A stretch of 40,539 bases of DNA from Neptuniibacter sp. CAU 1671. GTDB lineage: Bacteria; Pseudomonadota; Gammaproteobacteria; Pseudomonadales; Balneatricaceae. The stretch covers positions 1 through 40,539 of the forward strand of contig NZ_JARHUE010000011.1 of NCBI RefSeq assembly GCF_029222905.1, read 5' to 3'. The notes under the pieces were generated by a model. That model ran no database searches. It saw only the letters and a program-made list of their open reading frames with translations, and was not told where the DNA came from. The translations under genes were made by a program, and so were the position numbers. Below, in pieces: positions 6,031 to 14,827 of this stretch (its first letter is position 1; every line of letters starts with the position of its first letter).

Positions 6031-6045
6031 AGCGGTTTAACCGCT
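6031..6045. terminator. Short palindrome after the HxlR gene
   Basis: AGCGGTTTAACCGCT is a perfect 7-base-arm palindrome 29 bases past the HxlR stop and 56 bases before the beta-lactamase start. It could be a weak terminator or a regulatory site for the beta-lactamase; there is no strong T run. Confidence 0.3.
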
Positions 6046-6100
6046 GAAAATCTTATAAGGAACGGTTTGGCGCTGAGTCAGGCGGTAGATGGAATTATAA

Positions 6101-6883
6101 ATGAGAGCATTACTCGCAATATTACTTACCCTGTTTACGGTACAAGGCTTTGCCTCAAACTGGCAGGAAAGCACTGAAATTACCGGGCTATTTAACCAAG
6201 CAGGTGTGACAGGCACCTTCGTGCTTTATGACGCCAGTACTGGAGATTTCACAGGTCATGATCAGGAACGATCCAAAGTGCGTTTTGTGCCTGCTTCGAC
6301 GTTCAAAATCCCCAACAGTCTGATTGGCCTCTCCGTAGGCGCAGTGAAGAGTGTGGATGAGATTCTCCCCTATGGAGGGCAGGAGCAGCCCTTTGATGTA
6401 TGGGAAAAAGATATGGGGCTGCGTGAGGCGATTGCCGTCTCCAATGTACCCATCTATCAGGCGTTGGCGCGCCGCATTGGCCTGGAACGCATGCAGGCAT
6501 CTGTAGCGGAACTCGGTTACGGCAATGCAGATATCGGTGCCTCGGTAGATACCTTCTGGTTGGAGGGGCCGCTCACCATCAGCGCGCAGGAACAAGCGGT
6601 CTTTTTAGCCAACCTGGCTCAGGGCACGCTGCCAATCTCCGATGATATTCAAAAGAGTGTGCGGGATATTGTGCTGCTGGAGCAGGGTGAAAAATGGCAA
6701 CTGTATGGGAAAACAGGCTGGCAGAATGCACCGGAGTCGGGTGTCGGCTGGTGGGTTGGCTGGGTCACAAAAGATGATCATATCTATGCCTTTGCCCTCA
6801 ACCTTGATATCAAGACAGCCGCTGATGCCAAGAAACGGGTGGAACTCGGCAAAGCGAGCCTTAAAGCGCTGGGTGTACTGTAA
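6101..6883 (+). CDS. Class D (OXA-type) beta-lactamase
   Basis: 260 residues with a signal peptide (MRALLAILLTLFTVQGFAS, cleavage near residue 19), so periplasmic. All class D motifs are present: the nucleophile box S66-T-F-K69, S114-N-V116, Y140-G-N142, the conserved W153 in FWLEGPLTISAQEQ, and K204-T-G206 followed by GWWVGW. K69 is the lysine that is carboxylated in this class. It should hydrolyse penicillins; the spectrum cannot be read from sequence. No mobile element or attC adjoins it, so it looks like a resident chromosomal gene. The promoter is not evident. Confidence 0.95.
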   Translation: MRALLAILLTLFTVQGFASNWQESTEITGLFNQAGVTGTFVLYDASTGDFTGHDQERSKVRFVPASTFKIPNSLIGLSVGAVKSVDEILPYGGQEQPFDVWEKDMGLREAIAVSNVPIYQALARRIGLERMQASVAELGYGNADIGASVDTFWLEGPLTISAQEQAVFLANLAQGTLPISDDIQKSVRDIVLLEQGEKWQLYGKTGWQNAPESGVGWWVGWVTKDDHIYAFALNLDIKTAADAKKRVELGKASLKALGVL

Positions 6884-6986
6884 GCACAGTAAAGCCAAAC
6901 AAGTTGTTTTATATACTCCCGGATTTTCAGCAGATGAGTACGGGCTGTTCTAAGCTTTGAGCAGACACCGTCAGCGGATATAAATA

Positions 6987-7223
6987 ATGAAAAAGCTGAA
7001 GAATGAAAAAGAGCTGGTCAAAAAAGCGATTGCCGAAGGCGTGAAATACGGCGAGGCGAGGGGCGTGGTTGAATTTGAACCCACTGACTCGGCCACCGAA
7101 AAGATTGAGTATATCTACCGGCTGCTGGTGCATGATAAGGTGATTCAGCCGATCCCACCGGATCAGCTTTCGCAGGGTGAGATGCGCCACAGGCTGGCGA
7201 TCTGGGCTTCCAAGCTGAAATAG
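6987..7223 (+). CDS. DUF5062 family protein
   Basis: 78 residues, matching the size and pattern of the DUF5062 family of marine gammaproteobacteria: [39 protein letters not shown], then [11 protein letters not shown]. It is predicted to be a small helical cytosolic protein with no membrane segment. Function is unknown. It sits 61 bases upstream of arfB in the same orientation. Confidence 0.8.
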   Translation: MKKLKNEKELVKKAIAEGVKYGEARGVVEFEPTDSATEKIEYIYRLLVHDKVIQPIPPDQLSQGEMRHRLAIWASKLK

Positions 7224-7284
7224 CCGGGCATTTTCTTCACCTATACAACGCCTGATAAACGGTGAGAACCGTCACGACATAACC

Positions 7285-7698
7285 ATGCTGCAAATTTCCA
7301 ACGCTGTTGCCATTCCTGATGATGAACTTGAAATCACGGCCATCCGTGCGCAGGGCGCGGGTGGTCAGAACGTCAATAAGGTCTCTTCTGCCATCCACCT
7401 GCGGTTTGATATCCGGGCATCCTCTTTACCGGAGTTTTATAAGGAACGGCTGTTAGCGCTGTCTGACCAGCGCATCAGTAAAGAGGGGGTGATTGTCATC
7501 AAGGCACAGAATCACCGGACTCAGGAGAAAAACCGTGAAGAGGCCCTGGCACGGCTGGTGGAGTTGATCAAAGAGGCTACCAAACAGCAAAAGGCACGCA
7601 GGCCCACCAGGGCGACCCGTGCCTCTCAGGTCAGACGGGTGGATAAGAAGACCCACCGCGGCAAAATAAAAGCCCTGCGGGGAAAACCGATCGACTAA
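7285..7698 (+). CDS. arfB: Alternative ribosome-rescue factor ArfB (peptidyl-tRNA hydrolase, YaeJ)
   Basis: 137 residues. The catalytic GGQ motif at 26-28 lies in [20 protein letters not shown], the release-factor domain 3 signature. The C-terminal tail is rich in lysine and arginine ([19 protein letters not shown], then [13 protein letters not shown]), which in ArfB enters the empty mRNA channel of stalled ribosomes. The protein hydrolyses peptidyl-tRNA on non-stop complexes. Length and both elements match ArfB rather than a full release factor. Confidence 0.95.
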   Translation: MLQISNAVAIPDDELEITAIRAQGAGGQNVNKVSSAIHLRFDIRASSLPEFYKERLLALSDQRISKEGVIVIKAQNHRTQEKNREEALARLVELIKEATKQQKARRPTRATRASQVRRVDKKTHRGKIKALRGKPID

Positions 7699-7800
7699 GC
7701 CGGGGCAGAAACCACGTATTGGTTAAGACTTTTCCCTTCCCCTTGTCCCCCACTTATCAGTAAAATTGCCACTTTTCCACGATGACGGAGCACACACCAG

Positions 7801-8520
7801 ATGGGCAGAGCGTATCAGAACCGCAAGGACTCGATGGCCAAAACATCGGATATGAAGGCGAAGATTTACAGCCGTTACGGCCGTGAAATCTATGTTGTTG
7901 CAAAATCCGGTGGCACCGATCCAAACGGCAACCTTGCCCTGCGCAGTCTGATCGACCGTGCCAAGCGTGAACAGGTTCCAACGCACGTAATTGATAAAGC
8001 GCTGGATAAAGCCAGCGGCGGTGCCGGTGAAGATTTCTCTCCTGCGCGCTATGAGGGTTACGGTCCCGGCGGCAGCATGGCAATTATTGAATGTCTTACA
8101 GACAACCCCAACCGCACCTTTGGTGATGTGCGTAATGCGTTCACAAAAACCAAATGTAAAATCGGCACCCAGGGCACTGTAGCCCATATGTTTGATCATT
8201 CAGCCATCTTTGTTTTCCCGCATGATGATGAAGAGGCGGTACTGGAAGCGCTGATGGAAGCGGATGTTGATGTCACTGACATCGAGAGCGAAGAGGGCAA
8301 GATCTCTGTCTTCACCCCGCATACCGATTACTTCAAGGCGAAACAGGCGCTGATGGACGGTTTCAGCGGCATTGAATTTGATGTGGATGAGATTCAGTTT
8401 ATCCCGAGCAGCTACACCACACTGGAAGGTGATGATGTGGCACTGTTTGAGAAATTCCTCAGCATGCTGGATGATCTGGACGACGTACAGCAGGTCTACC
8501 ACAACGTAGAGATGGCCTGA
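7801..8520 (+). CDS. yeeN: YebC/PmpR-family protein, YeeN type
   Basis: 239 residues spanning the YebC/TACO1 three-domain fold. It opens [20 protein letters not shown] and has [37 protein letters not shown], and a C-terminal domain with [14 protein letters not shown]. The MGR start resembles the YeeN branch more than classical YebC (MAGHSKW). Members have been described as DNA-binding regulators and, in mitochondria, as translation activators; the role of the YeeN branch is not settled. A strong terminator follows. Confidence 0.9.
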   Translation: MGRAYQNRKDSMAKTSDMKAKIYSRYGREIYVVAKSGGTDPNGNLALRSLIDRAKREQVPTHVIDKALDKASGGAGEDFSPARYEGYGPGGSMAIIECLTDNPNRTFGDVRNAFTKTKCKIGTQGTVAHMFDHSAIFVFPHDDEEAVLEALMEADVDVTDIESEEGKISVFTPHTDYFKAKQALMDGFSGIEFDVDEIQFIPSSYTTLEGDDVALFEKFLSMLDDLDDVQQVYHNVEMA

Positions 8521-8561
8521 TTACGCCACCAACCGATCTGATCATCGGTTCTGAGTTACTC

Positions 8562-8597
8562 AAAAGGCACGCTATAAACGCGTGCCTTTTTTGTTTT
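8562..8597 (+). terminator. Rho-independent terminator after yeeN
   Basis: AAAGGCACGC and GCGTGCCTTT are perfect 10-base arms around a short loop, followed by a run of T. It is a textbook intrinsic terminator 42 bases after the yeeN stop. Confidence 0.9.
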
Positions 8598-8660
8598 TGC
8601 TATGCTCCTAGCAAACCGGGTATCGCCTGAATGGCTTTCAAATCATCGGGGACAGGGATT

Positions 8661-8972
8661 ATGCCAAGTTGCCCTCATTGCCAGTCTGAGATTGTACTGC
8701 GCCTGCTGAAACATCAGGGTCTGCTGCGCAGTGAGCGAATCTGTCCCTATTGTGGCGGTGCTTTTACGGTGGATGCGCTTACCAAACGGCGTCAGGCCTG
8801 TTTTATTGTCTTGGCGGTTATCTCATTGTTGCTGACTGTGCTGAGCTATTTTGAGTTTGCTGACTGCCTTTCTCTGGCACTGGTGAGTTATCTGCTATTG
8901 GGTGCGCTGATCGCTTGGGGTAATCGTAAAGTTAAGCTGGTACCCTTCACAGACAGCACAGTAAAACACTGA
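8661..8972 (+). CDS. Small zinc-ribbon protein with two membrane helices
   Basis: About 103 residues. The N-terminus MPSCPHC and the later CPYCGG supply two CxxC pairs, a zinc ribbon. Two hydrophobic segments follow (ACFIVLAVISLLLTVLSY and LSLALVSYLLLGALIAW). An in-frame ATG at 8631 would add 10 residues; I prefer 8661 because the ribbon then starts at residue 4 and AGGG lies upstream. Function unknown. It heads a short run with the DUF924 and DUF3144 genes. Confidence 0.7.
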   Translation: MPSCPHCQSEIVLRLLKHQGLLRSERICPYCGGAFTVDALTKRRQACFIVLAVISLLLTVLSYFEFADCLSLALVSYLLLGALIAWGNRKVKLVPFTDSTVKH

Positions 8973-8989
8973 CACGGAGGAAACACCGG

Positions 8990-9526
8990 GTGTATGACAC
9001 CGTGTTGAGGTTCTGGTTTCAGGAGACCGATACAAAACAGTGGTTCAGCTCAGACCCGGAGTTTGACGCCTTGGTACGTCAGCGTTTTGAGCCGCTGTTA
9101 CAGCAGGCTGCCGACGCGGCATTGGCAAGCTGGCGCAGCACAGCGCAGGGTCGGCTGGCCGAGATCATCGTACTGGATCAGTTCTTCCGCAATATCTATC
9201 GTGACACCCCTCAGGCATTTGCTCAGGATGCCATGGCGGTGCAACTGGCGCAGGCTGCGGTAGCGCAGGGGGCGCTGGAAGCGCTGGCAGAGGTCGAGCG
9301 TAATTTCCTGTTAATGCCTTTTATGCACAGTGAGTCCCGAGCGGTTCATCTGCAGGCAGAACCATTATTTAAAACCTATGCATCTGCAAACACTTACCAG
9401 TTTGAATTGAAGCATAAGGTGATTATTGACCGGTTTGGTCGCTACCCTCATCGCAATGAAGTGCTTGGGCGTCCTTCAACCGCCGAAGAGATCGAATTTT
9501 TGCAGCAGCCCGGTTCGGGTTTTTAA
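8990..9526 (+). CDS. DUF924 family protein
   Basis: 178 residues with the DUF924 pattern: VLRFWFQETDTKQWFSSDPE at the start, LAEIIVLDQFFRNIYRDTPQ in the centre, LMPFMHSES and DRFGRYPHRNEVLGR near the end. The fold is all-helical and TPR-like; no biochemical role is established. The start is GTG 8990, preceded by GGAGG about 10 bases upstream. It is 17 bases after the zinc-ribbon gene. Confidence 0.92.
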   Translation: MYDTVLRFWFQETDTKQWFSSDPEFDALVRQRFEPLLQQAADAALASWRSTAQGRLAEIIVLDQFFRNIYRDTPQAFAQDAMAVQLAQAAVAQGALEALAEVERNFLLMPFMHSESRAVHLQAEPLFKTYASANTYQFELKHKVIIDRFGRYPHRNEVLGRPSTAEEIEFLQQPGSGF

Positions 9527-9538
9527 CAGAGGTATCCA

Positions 9539-9841
9539 ATGCAGCAGGTAGATAAAGACTTTTACGCCCGGGCAGACGCCCATATCGGGCTTTCCAACCA
9601 ACAGCTTTCCGAGGAAGCAGGGCGGGGTAAAGTCAGTGCTTCCATGATGTTTGCCACCGCCAGATTTAATGCCTGGGTCAGTGCCTGCGGCTGGAGCAGT
9701 GCTGAAGCGATGGGCGCCGCCAGGGTAAACACCATCGAGTATTTTGTTGCGGAATATCGCAAAATGCTTGAAGAAAATTTGGATGACTACATCGAAAATT
9801 TCGCTGACTATATGCAGCCTGAAGAACAGCGCAAAGACTGA
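9539..9841 (+). CDS. DUF3144 family protein
   Basis: 100 residues, matching DUF3144: FYARADAHIGLSNQQL, then SASMMFATARFNAWVSACG and a C-terminal helix ending in acidic residues (YRKMLEENLDDYIENFADYM). Cytosolic, function unknown. It lies 12 bases after the DUF924 gene with AGAGGT upstream, so the two are co-transcribed. Confidence 0.9.
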   Translation: MQQVDKDFYARADAHIGLSNQQLSEEAGRGKVSASMMFATARFNAWVSACGWSSAEAMGAARVNTIEYFVAEYRKMLEENLDDYIENFADYMQPEEQRKD

Positions 9842-9898
9842 CGCACCGGGTGTTCTGCCGGGTGCTCCTTTCCCCTGACTGCGCTTCGTGAATGAACG

Positions 9899-9942
9899 CG
9901 CCGCTAAGATTTTTGCTTAACGGCGGGTACCTCTCTTTTTTA
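9899..9942 (+). terminator. Probable terminator after the DUF3144 gene
   Basis: CGCCGCTAAG (9899-9908) pairs with CTTAACGGCG (9916-9925) with one mismatch around a 7-base loop. A pyrimidine-rich stretch with TTTTTT follows about 10 bases later. It precedes the glpM-like gene by about 20 bases, so it could also attenuate that gene. Confidence 0.45.
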
Positions 9943-9962
9943 TTCAGGTAACCATAAAAGAC

Positions 9963-10313
9963 GTGGCGTCACTCTTTCTGAAGTGTCTGCTGGGCGCAGC
10001 CGCAGTCCTGTTGATTGCGTTGCTGTCTAAAAGCAAAAGCTTTTTCATTGCCGGGCTAGTGCCCCTGTTCCCTACCTTTGCATTGATTGCGCACTATATG
10101 GTCGGTACTGAACGCAGCATGGAAGACCTGCGGGTCACGGCACTGTTCGGGCTGTATTCGTTGATTCCCTATGCCAGTTATCTGGCGGCGGTGATCTATT
10201 TCAGCTACCGCTTTAACCTGATGCTGACGCTCTCACTGGCGGCGCTGATATGGTTCTGCATGGCGGGCTTTCTGTTATTGGCCTGGGTCAGGCTCTATCC
10301 GGCGGTGAGTTAA
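9963..10313 (+). CDS. glpM: GlpM-like membrane protein
   Basis: 116 residues with three to four membrane helices. The segment FFIAGLVPLFPTFALIAHYM followed by VGTERSMEDLR and LFGLYSLIPYASYLAAV is the signature of GlpM, a small inner-membrane protein first noted in Pseudomonas in connection with alginate. Its biochemical function is unclear. The start is GTG 9963. Confidence 0.85.
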   Translation: MASLFLKCLLGAAAVLLIALLSKSKSFFIAGLVPLFPTFALIAHYMVGTERSMEDLRVTALFGLYSLIPYASYLAAVIYFSYRFNLMLTLSLAALIWFCMAGFLLLAWVRLYPAVS

Positions 10314-10328
10314 CCCGATCAGATTCAA

Positions 10329-10358
10329 CAGCGCATACAGCGTGATCCGTATGCGCTG
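10329..10358. terminator. Bidirectional stem-loop between glpM and the GGDEF gene
   Basis: CAGCGCATAC (10329-10338) and GTATGCGCTG (10349-10358) are perfect 10-base complements. They lie in the 69-base gap between two convergent genes. There is no T run on either side, so it may act by stopping RNA decay or polymerase in both directions. Confidence 0.55.
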
Positions 10359-10382
10359 AAGGGTGTTGCTGAGCTAATGCGA

Positions 10383-12773
10383 TTATGGTTCCACCGGTCC
10401 TTCTATCCAGCCGGTATAGGTATTTTTGCCTCGGGCTTTTGACTGGTACATCGCGGTATCGGCGGCCTGAACCATCTCTTTTACAGTCATATCCGGCCAG
10501 TGGTAGATGCAATAACCGATACTGGCGTTCACCCCGATGGTATGTCCTTCAATGATCCGTGTTGTTGATATCTGCTCCAGCAGCCGCTGCGCCAGTACCT
10601 GACAGCCCTGTCGGGTGCTGGTGGATGGCAGGATGATGGCAAACTCATCGCCACCCAGTCGGGCTAAAATATCGGTTTCACGGCAGAGGTCTTTCAGCTC
10701 CTCAGCCACCTGAGAAAGCAGCTGGTCTCCGGCGGGGTGACCGTAGTGGTCATTGACCGCTTTGAAACCATCCAGATCAAGCATCATCAATGAAAATGGC
10801 TGATGTGTACGCTGCGCCAAATTGACCATATCGGTGAGTTTTTCATTAAACACGGCTCGATTGAAAAGCCCGGTCAAAGGGTCTGTGGTGGCCAGTACAC
10901 GAGCCTGAAGTTCGCTGTTTTTACGTTTGGATATATCAAGGCAGGTGCCGGCGAGTCGGATGGGCGTGCCATTGACATCACGTTCTACAATACGCCCTCT
11001 GGCCAGAATCCAGACCCAGTGTCCATCCCGGTGCCGGGCCATGAATTCGTCTTCAAACAGGGCTGTTTCACCCGCCATTTTGGCATGGATACGGCGTTGG
11101 AATTCCGGTAGCGAGCTTGGACTGATCAGGCTTTTCCAGCGACTCAGCGTCATGGGGGAGAGCTGTTCGAGTGAGTAACCCAGCATCTGCGCCCAGCGAT
11201 CATTACACACAAGGTTGCCGGAGCATATATCCAGTTCCCAGGTGCCAACATCGGCAGCCCAGATGATTTCAGCCAGACGTTGCTCGGTTCGTTTTATCGC
11301 CGTGATGTCCTGAATGGTGCCTTTCATCAAACAGAGTTTGTTCTCATTGTCCGTAGTGACAGAACCACACTCAAGCACATGCAGAATCTTGCCGGAGGGG
11401 AGAATAATCCGGTGTTCAATCCGGTATTCCTGCTGACTTAACATCGCCCGTTGTACCGCCTGTTCCAGCGTATCGCGATCAGCCGGGTGCACATGGGAGA
11501 GGAACATGTCGTAGGTCGGTTGCTCCTCAGTCGGATCAAGCTCAAAGATGCGGTAGACCTCGTCTGACCACCACAGGTCATTGTTTTGGAGGTTCCACTC
11601 CCAGCTTCCGACGCGGGCAATCTCCTGAGCGGCATCCAAGCGTTCTTTATGCGTGGTGAGGGCTTCAGCATGGGCTTTTAGCGTGAATTTCAATTGCTGG
11701 TTGCCATAGCGGAAAGCCGCAATAAACAACATCTCAATCACCAGAAAACCAAAAATGCCGTACAGGATGTTGTACCACTGATTGGCTTTGAACTGGCTTA
11801 ATTCGGTATCAATGTTTTTCCAGAACACCACGGCACCGGCATCTTCACGGCTGGCATCCCGTGTGCCCAGATAATCCCGCAGCGGGAAGTAACTCACCAG
11901 CAGGTGCTGGCCATTCACCTTGATGACATCATTTCCGCTGTTACGAAAATGAATGCCTTTGTCGTAGCTGGCATCAATAACATCGTTTAACTGTTCTGAA
12001 GAGGCGGCTTCGATCAGGCAGTCACACTTGGTTTTTTGCTGGCCAAAGCGGCTTGCAAAGGTTTCAGGCCACATCGCGGATTGCAGGTGCTGGTGCGACA
12101 ACAATACCCCGGCCTGATAGTGGCTGGTACTGGCCAGAATTTTGAGTATCACGTCAAAGGATGTACCCACCTCCAGCACACCGACATGAACCCGGTCGCC
12201 GGTTTCAGGATCGTTTGCTGAAACCGGAATGACGCCCCTTAAACCTGAATAAACCCGTCCTGTCTCAAAACCGGTGCGCGGTGTTTTTTCAATATTGGTA
12301 TCAACCACAGTAAAGCGGACATCATCCAGACTGTCGCCAAATTTAGTGGGTTTGTGTACGCGTAAAAAACTGGTTGCCCCCGGGCCCAGATGGAAATGCA
12401 ACTGCCGGGCATTGTAGGTGCCCTGAACGTCGTGCCAGCTGTTAGAGACCCGTTCATAGAGTGCCTGGCGATAGTGAGCAGCTTCATGGCCGCCACTGCC
12501 ACCGCCTTCGCGGATAACCGCATCTTTACCTTTGAGAAAGAGTTGCTGCACCTCAGGATCGCCGGCCACAAACGTGGCGATGGTGAGCATGTTGGTATAG
12601 GTCTGGGAAAGCAGGGTCTCGAAATTCAGGTAAAGCCCATGGCTTTCCTGTTTCATAGTCTGGCGAAATGACTGGTCTGCAAAGTAGTGGTTCATCGACA
12701 CGAACATCAGATCGATGAAGGCGACCAGCCCACTCACAAGGATAAATAACCGACCAGAACTGAATTTCAACAT
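10383..12773 (-). CDS. Membrane diguanylate cyclase: Cache-type sensor, two PAS domains, GGDEF
   Basis: 796 residues. One helix at about 7-26 leads into a periplasmic sensor of about 300 residues resembling double-Cache domains; a second helix lies near 333-355 (YNILYGIFGFLVIEMLFIAA). Two PAS/PAC units follow (GSWEWNLQNNDLWWSDEVYR and VGTWELDICSGNLVCNDRW). The GGDEF domain ends the protein, with LARLGGDEFAIIL near residue 707. The product-inhibition I-site RETD sits five residues before GGDEF. It should make cyclic di-GMP in response to a periplasmic signal. ATG 12773 was preferred to TTG 12785. Confidence 0.92.
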   Translation of the reverse strand: MLKFSSGRLFILVSGLVAFIDLMFVSMNHYFADQSFRQTMKQESHGLYLNFETLLSQTYTNMLTIATFVAGDPEVQQLFLKGKDAVIREGGGSGGHEAAHYRQALYERVSNSWHDVQGTYNARQLHFHLGPGATSFLRVHKPTKFGDSLDDVRFTVVDTNIEKTPRTGFETGRVYSGLRGVIPVSANDPETGDRVHVGVLEVGTSFDVILKILASTSHYQAGVLLSHQHLQSAMWPETFASRFGQQKTKCDCLIEAASSEQLNDVIDASYDKGIHFRNSGNDVIKVNGQHLLVSYFPLRDYLGTRDASREDAGAVVFWKNIDTELSQFKANQWYNILYGIFGFLVIEMLFIAAFRYGNQQLKFTLKAHAEALTTHKERLDAAQEIARVGSWEWNLQNNDLWWSDEVYRIFELDPTEEQPTYDMFLSHVHPADRDTLEQAVQRAMLSQQEYRIEHRIILPSGKILHVLECGSVTTDNENKLCLMKGTIQDITAIKRTEQRLAEIIWAADVGTWELDICSGNLVCNDRWAQMLGYSLEQLSPMTLSRWKSLISPSSLPEFQRRIHAKMAGETALFEDEFMARHRDGHWVWILARGRIVERDVNGTPIRLAGTCLDISKRKNSELQARVLATTDPLTGLFNRAVFNEKLTDMVNLAQRTHQPFSLMMLDLDGFKAVNDHYGHPAGDQLLSQVAEELKDLCRETDILARLGGDEFAIILPSTSTRQGCQVLAQRLLEQISTTRIIEGHTIGVNASIGYCIYHWPDMTVKEMVQAADTAMYQSKARGKNTYTGWIEGPVEP

Positions 12774-13059
12774 GGCAGATGCCAACCGTACTTGGTGGTT
12801 GCAGGTGCAGCCCCGTTGCTGCTTAACCCTAATTAAAGTTTCTCAAATTTTTAACAAAAATAGCTTTGTTGCATATCAATAAACAGTCTTTTCTAAATTA
12901 GTAACAGTGCTAATTGAACAGAAAATCTACCACTGAATGCCGTTAGATGGAAATCTCCGGAGCAGACCCCGGGTTCAGGCTGGTTTTTAGCTTTTGGTAC
13001 GTAATACACTGCTGTGACTTGTGCTCATCACAGTAAGAAATATAAGGAGCTTTCCCGCC

Positions 13060-13854
13060 ATGGAACTCAACATCTATCAGGTTGATGCGTTTGCCAGCCA
13101 GCCTTTTACCGGTAACCCGGCCGCTGTTTGTCCGCTGGAAACCTGGCTTGACGATGCGTTGATGCAGGCGATTGCCGCAGAGAACAATCTGTCCGAGACC
13201 GCATTTTTTGTGCCGCAGGGTACTGACTATGCCATTCGCTGGTTTACTCCGGTAACCGAGGTTGATCTTTGTGGCCATGCGACCCTGGCCAGTGCCTGGG
13301 TGGTGTTTAACCGGCTTGCCTGTGTCAGTGATCAGGTGGTCTTTCATTCACGCAGTGGTCCACTTGTTGTCACCAGAAACACACATGGACTGGTGCTGGA
13401 TCTGCCAGCCGACATCCCACGGCCTTTATCAGATCAGGCATATCCACAGACTAACCTGCCGGTGACTGAAGCTCTGCAGGGCAGCGATTATCTGCTGGTG
13501 GTTGAAGACAGCCAGGCCGTGACAGGTTATCAGCCTGACCTGACTATGCTGGCAACATTGCCGGGCAGGGGTGTGATTATTACCGCCGCCAATGACCAGT
13601 ACGATTTTGTCTGCCGCTTTTTTGCCCCCAGGTGTGGTATTGATGAGGACCCGGTGACAGGGTCTGCCTTTACTCAACTGGTGCCATACTGGGCAGAAAA
13701 ACTGGGAAAAAAGACCCTTCATGCCCGCTAGGTCTCTGCCCGTGGCGGGGATGTTACATCCAGTCTCAAGGGTGACCGGGTTGAGCTGCAGGGTCTGGCA
13801 ACCCTCTATCTTGAGGGTACAGTTTATATACCGGATGTTGAGAAGGAGATCTGA
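13060..13854 (+). pseudogene. PhzF-family isomerase/epimerase interrupted by one in-frame amber codon
   Basis: The frame codes for a PhzF-like protein of 264 codons: N-terminal IYQVDAFASQPFTGNPAAV, catalytic E46 in NNLSETAFF, DLCGHATLASAW, and GIDEDPVTGSAFTQLVPYWA. TAG at 13729-13731 (codon 224) interrupts it within HAR-TAG-VSARGG. Family members have glutamine here (ARQ-S-RGG), so a single C-to-T change of CAG explains it. The frame continues for 40 residues to TGA 13852-13854, three bases before the MAPEG gene. Translation stopping at the amber gives 223 residues and loses the last strands. It is either a recent pseudogene, a sequencing error, or a suppressed stop. A ribosome site (AAGGAG) precedes ATG 13060. 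Confidence 0.85.
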
Positions 13855-13857
13855 GCC

Positions 13858-14271
13858 ATGAATAACGCCATCTTTATGCCCATGATGCTGCTGGCAGGCT
13901 GGACCCTGCTGGTGATGATGGTTATTCCTTACCGTCGGTTCAAGGCCGGGTTCGCCAAGCAGGTGAGCACCCAGGATTTTCTGTTGGGCGAATCAGACCG
14001 GGTACCGGGCTGGGTTAAGATACCCAATCGTAATTTTATGAACCTGCTGGAATCACCTCTGCTGTTTTATGTCGTATGCCTGATTGCTTATCTGACCGGG
14101 CAGATAACGTCGTTGGTAGTAACATTGGCCTGGGGATTTTTGCTGGCGCGGATTCTGCACAGCCTCGTGCATCTGACCTATAACCGGGTGGGCCACCGTC
14201 TGATCTGTTTTGCGATTGCTAATCTGATCCTGCTGGCGCTCTGGGTCAGGGTGTTCTGGGGGTTAGTCTGA
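13858..14271 (+). CDS. MAPEG-family membrane protein
   Basis: 137 residues with four hydrophobic segments (about 8-24, 67-83, 85-101 and 115-133). The motif RNFMNLLESPLLFYVVCL followed by ARILHSLVHLTYNRVGHR is typical of the MAPEG family (membrane-associated eicosanoid and glutathione metabolism proteins; bacterial members of unknown substrate). It starts 3 bases after the phzF-like frame and shares the AAGGAG ribosome site inside that frame. Its stop overlaps the next start (TGATG). Confidence 0.9.
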   Translation: MNNAIFMPMMLLAGWTLLVMMVIPYRRFKAGFAKQVSTQDFLLGESDRVPGWVKIPNRNFMNLLESPLLFYVVCLIAYLTGQITSLVVTLAWGFLLARILHSLVHLTYNRVGHRLICFAIANLILLALWVRVFWGLV

Positions 14272-14684
14272 TGCAGAATCCTGATCTGGCAGCTCTGCAG
14301 CATTTTCTGGCCACTGAATTCCCGCAAACACTCTGCACCATAGAATCAGCAGAAGCGGGAGCGGCCGTGGTGCGTCATCCGGTGAGTCAGGCTTCGCTGC
14401 GACCCGGTGGTACTGTATCCGGTCCCGTGCTGATGGCGGCGGCCGATGTGGCGCTTTATGTGGCCATCCTCTCTGAGATTGGCCTTGAGCCTCTGGCCGT
14501 GACCACCCAGTTGAGTATTAACTTTCTGCGTAAGCCCTCCGCAGAGCAGGATATTCTGGCGCACTGCCGTCTGCTTAAGACCGGACGCACGCTGGCGGTG
14601 GGGGAGGTCAGTCTGTTTTCAGAGGGGGATGAGCGACCGGTAGCGCATGTGGTGGGGACCTATGTGATACCAGGCAGGACTTAA
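14271..14684 (+). CDS. PaaI-type hotdog-fold thioesterase
   Basis: 137 residues. The hotdog pattern is clear: LRPGGTVSGPVLMAAADVAL, where the helix carries the catalytic acidic residue, followed by LAVTTQLSINFLRKPSAEQD and a closing strand VAHVVGTYVIP. It should hydrolyse an acyl-CoA thioester; the substrate is unknown. The ATG overlaps the MAPEG stop by one base, so it is the last gene of a phzF-MAPEG-thioesterase operon. Confidence 0.88.
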   Translation: MQNPDLAALQHFLATEFPQTLCTIESAEAGAAVVRHPVSQASLRPGGTVSGPVLMAAADVALYVAILSEIGLEPLAVTTQLSINFLRKPSAEQDILAHCRLLKTGRTLAVGEVSLFSEGDERPVAHVVGTYVIPGRT

Positions 14685-14827
14685 GGATTAATTTTCTAAA
14701 CCTTCGACTGAAGGACACATTGACGATTCAGGTTTTGGGGGTGTCAGCCGTTAAACTGTGATCGTGCCATAGTAGCTGTTGGTATTACCCCGCAATGATT
14801 GACGAAGAGAATAATAAGAGGCAAGGA

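Noticed and set aside
13013-13032. CRP-like site TGTGA...TCACA upstream of the phzF-like gene
   Set aside because: The half-sites are 10 bases apart, whereas CRP requires 6.
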